Shown piece after piece: positions 61,531 through 64,000 of a DNA stretch of 64,000 nucleotides. The stretch is taken from positions 33,467,875 through 33,531,874 of the forward strand of contig JACSVZ010000007.1 in the NCBI GenBank assembly GCA_014706295.1. The letters are read 5' to 3'. The position numbers and the translations under genes are program-made. The stretch is from Lycocorax pyrrhopterus obiensis (lineage: Eukaryota; Chordata; Aves; Passeriformes; Paradisaeidae). The notes under the pieces were generated by a model, which had not been told where the DNA came from, ran no database searches, and saw nothing but the letters and a program-made list of their open reading frames with translations. Position 1 is the first letter of the stretch; every line of letters begins with the position of its first letter.

Positions 61531-64000
61531 TTACTTTATAATTATGATTTATATTGCTCCCAGTGTGTGGTAGGCAATTTGTAGATATATGAATGAATCT
61601 TGTCCTGAAATGTAGAAATTTAGATAATGTGGTTTTTCCTTGTTAATCATGACCCACAGAATCAAATATTTCTCTCTCATCTTCATCTTCAAGCTCTGTA
61701 GTGTGACCATCACCAATTAAGAGCAAACATCTGGCTACCTCTGTGTTGGACAAGGTCCTACCCATGACGATTTCTTTGGTGGGTTCCTTTCAACCATCTT
61801 TACCTCTCTCCTTGTTTATATTTTGTACAGAGGTCTGAAGCTGGGAAGTGTCGCAGTGCCTGTGGCTATGCAAACCAGGCATTTTCAGCTTTTCTGGGAT
61901 CTCTCTGTTCTGCAGTTCCTTGGGAAACACAATCTAGGGGTTGGTATACACCACAGACGTATCTTAAAAACTGTTCCAAGAGCAGTGGGTTAACTGTGTT
62001 GCAGTGTGACTGGCCCTGCCCAATAAATGTCTACCATTCAGCAGTGTAAACTCCCTGTCCCTGCAAAAGACCACCGACCTGATTTAATAGTGTGGTGGAA
62101 AGAGCTACATTTTTCCAAGAAGTGCCTCACAAGAAATGTACTTCCACAGCTTCCCTCTTTAGTAGTCCCGGAAAAATACAACTGACCTCTTTTTTACAGT
62201 GAGTCTTTCACCCCAAAGTTAGCAGAAAACACTGCTCATATACTGTTGATTCTTTCTACAGTTGATTAGATAACACAAATAAAAGCACACTCATATGAAT
62301 ACATTGCCTGGGATTAAAGAAGGGGGATTCATTTTAGGTAATATTCACAACAAATAATTTAGTGAGTTCTATTCACAGAGTGTACTTTTTGAAGAGACAG
62401 TATGGAATTTTTTTTTCCTTTAATCTACACAATCACCAAGTTACTCAAACTGTGTGCTCAGTGTCCCAGAAATGCACAGTTCACGGTGCACATGTCCAGG
62501 GGTGCAATGCCTGCGTGGGGTCAGAGCTGCACTGATAACACCACAGCTGTCTTCCTGTGCAAGCCCGAAAAGTGCCTCCCACCACCGAAGGCTGATAGGT
62601 CTGTTTCTCATCGGGCTTTTTGCATTGGATCACAACTCTTCTTCAGATGCTGCTAGTCCAGTAAAAGATGTCTTCTCAGAGCTATGAAGACTTAATGGAG
62701 ACTTAATGAAGTCCCAGGACTTGACTGAGACTAGGAAGAAAGGTTCATTTCCTCAGCCGGCTTAGATTTCTACAATTGTTAGCCTGACATTAATTAATAT
62801 TTATCAAATATTAAGCTTTTGCTTCTATTTATCAATCATTTTTATTTAATAAATATTACACTTTTCCTTAATATTTATCAAAGCACAGCCCTACAAGGCA
62901 CTGTCAGGATGTTGTGAAAATAGAATTCATTTGTGATTGTGAAGCTTTCCCTTATTACCATAGTGTTGAAGGTCACACGAGTGAAACAAATTAAAAGGCC
63001 ATTTCTTCTAATCAGTATGCATCTTTACCACTTGCTATTAACATTTTTTTCCTTAAAAAAAATTAACGGGTATGTTTACCATTTTACTTAAGTGCAATGT
63101 AAAAAACCTTGGTATTTTAAGAGGACTTAATTATATCACATGGAACAAATTTGGATGTGATTAAATAACAATTTCTTAAAGGTTTCTATAATTTTAAACA
63201 AATCTGAAAACACATGAATGAAAAAAAATCCTAAATATGCACTAGACCTTGTAATGATATCCGTCTGCCATTAAAGAGTGTCTGCATTTGTGCCTTGATT
63301 ATATTTTGAAACTTCAAGCTCCAATCCATTACTAAAATAATGAATAAAATATAAAATTTTTCACAACATTCCTAGGAGTGAATCTTCTGTATATTTACTA
63401 CCCTTGATGCTTGCATTGAGAGGTCTGTATGCACATTTGAAGAAATAAAAACCTGCCTGGTTTTAATGGAATTGAATAGAATCCTGAAGAAACAGAAATT
63501 GAGGTACCTTTACTGATGTTAATAGGAGGAAAAATAAAAATAGCAAAACTGGTTACAAATCTCAGTTCATAGTCAATTTTAAGGCTAAAAATTCCTGCAG
63601 ATACTGGACTCCTACTGATGGATGATATGCATGAACTAGGTCATTTACTACTACGTATTCTACCTCTATGAACTTCCTTAGGCACTCTTCCTCCTCTTTT
63701 TATAGACTAAAATAATGCAGGGATCAAGACACAAAGCAGAGGATTTTAAACAAGACACTTGAAATTCCACGGTTTGCATTTTAGGGAGAAAGATGATGAA
63801 CTGAACTAAAAGAGAATTAATATGTTCACGATTTCTCGGAAAATTCATGCATATATCAAGTTATATGTTACATATTAGGTTTGCTTTTGATCCAAAGAGA
63901 TAATTATTACTACTAAAATATTCCTGCTTAGTTAACAAGATATTTTAATGGGCTTTGAAAACCTAAAGGTAAAAGGCCGAAAGTCTACAGTGAACATCAG
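61531..64000. other. AT-rich background with one GC-richer patch
   Basis: 62450-62640 is GC-richer and carries two overlapping + frames (62402-62656, Cys-rich; 62454-62687), with no recognised motif or splice sites. The remainder is AT-rich with no gene or known repeat. Confidence 0.42.

Noticed and set aside
62402..62687. Cys-rich small secreted protein on the plus strand
   Set aside because: Two overlapping frames are equally open, the hydrophobic start is not a convincing signal peptide, the Cys spacing fits no recognised family, and the local GC rise explains the lack of stops.
1..64000. tRNA, rRNA, known small RNA genes, let-7-type microRNA and CRISPR arrays
   Set aside because: Scanning by eye for tRNA B-box-like sequence, let-7 seed context and regularly spaced direct repeats gave nothing; the only tandem arrays are microsatellites and the 58 kb minisatellite.

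Overview
The window looks like bird nuclear DNA. The two best markers are (a) several CR1-type LINE fragments whose 3' ends run into short ATTCTGTG/ATTCTATG-like repeats, as avian CR1 elements do, and (b) two copies of a GC-rich LTR whose ends and internal short repeats resemble an LTR family common in bird genomes. The DNA is AT-rich, poor in CpG and almost free of convincing genes, so it is best read as intergenic or deep intronic sequence. I cannot name the species or the locus.

Layout. 1-1.8 kb: AT-rich sequence ending in AATAAA and a 12-base A run, so either a real 3' UTR end or a retrocopy tail. 1.8-11.2 kb: background with a faint MIR-like SINE relic. 11.2-15.2 kb: a CR1 tail on the minus strand, then a compact cluster of palindromes at 12.5-12.6 kb containing RFX X-box-like sites. 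15.25-15.98 kb: a truncated LTR on the minus strand. 16-18.9 kb: microsatellites, including a perfect 58-bp pentanucleotide run, and an old CR1. 24-29 kb: weak exon-like segments and a CR1 reverse-transcriptase (RT) fragment. 31.7-34 kb: three CR1 remnants. 36.63-37.69 kb: a nearly complete solo LTR on the plus strand, with possible 5-bp flanking duplications. 40.9-41.5 kb: the longest recognisable CR1 3' end. 44.6-45.2 kb: an old CR1 RT fragment with motif remnants. 46.4-46.6 kb: a dense cluster of AT-rich palindromes that could be a conserved enhancer. 46.9-47.7 kb: a GC-richer, coding-like stretch on the minus strand. 55.8, 58.1-58.4 and 59.2 kb: a SINE relic, a diverged tandem repeat and a CR1 tail. 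61.4 kb: a further SINE/LINE relic.

No intact protein-coding gene, tRNA, rRNA, CRISPR array or operon could be supported. A few segments combine splice-like signals with plausible peptide composition and are listed as low-confidence exon candidates. In AT-rich DNA of this length such coincidences are expected, so none is claimed as a gene. I found no previously undescribed molecular system. The observations most worth checking are the palindrome clusters at 12.5 and 46.4 kb, the coding-like stretch at 47 kb, the phase-compatible exon candidates at 35.1 and 26.1 kb, the 55-bp minisatellite at 58 kb and the inverted LTR pair.
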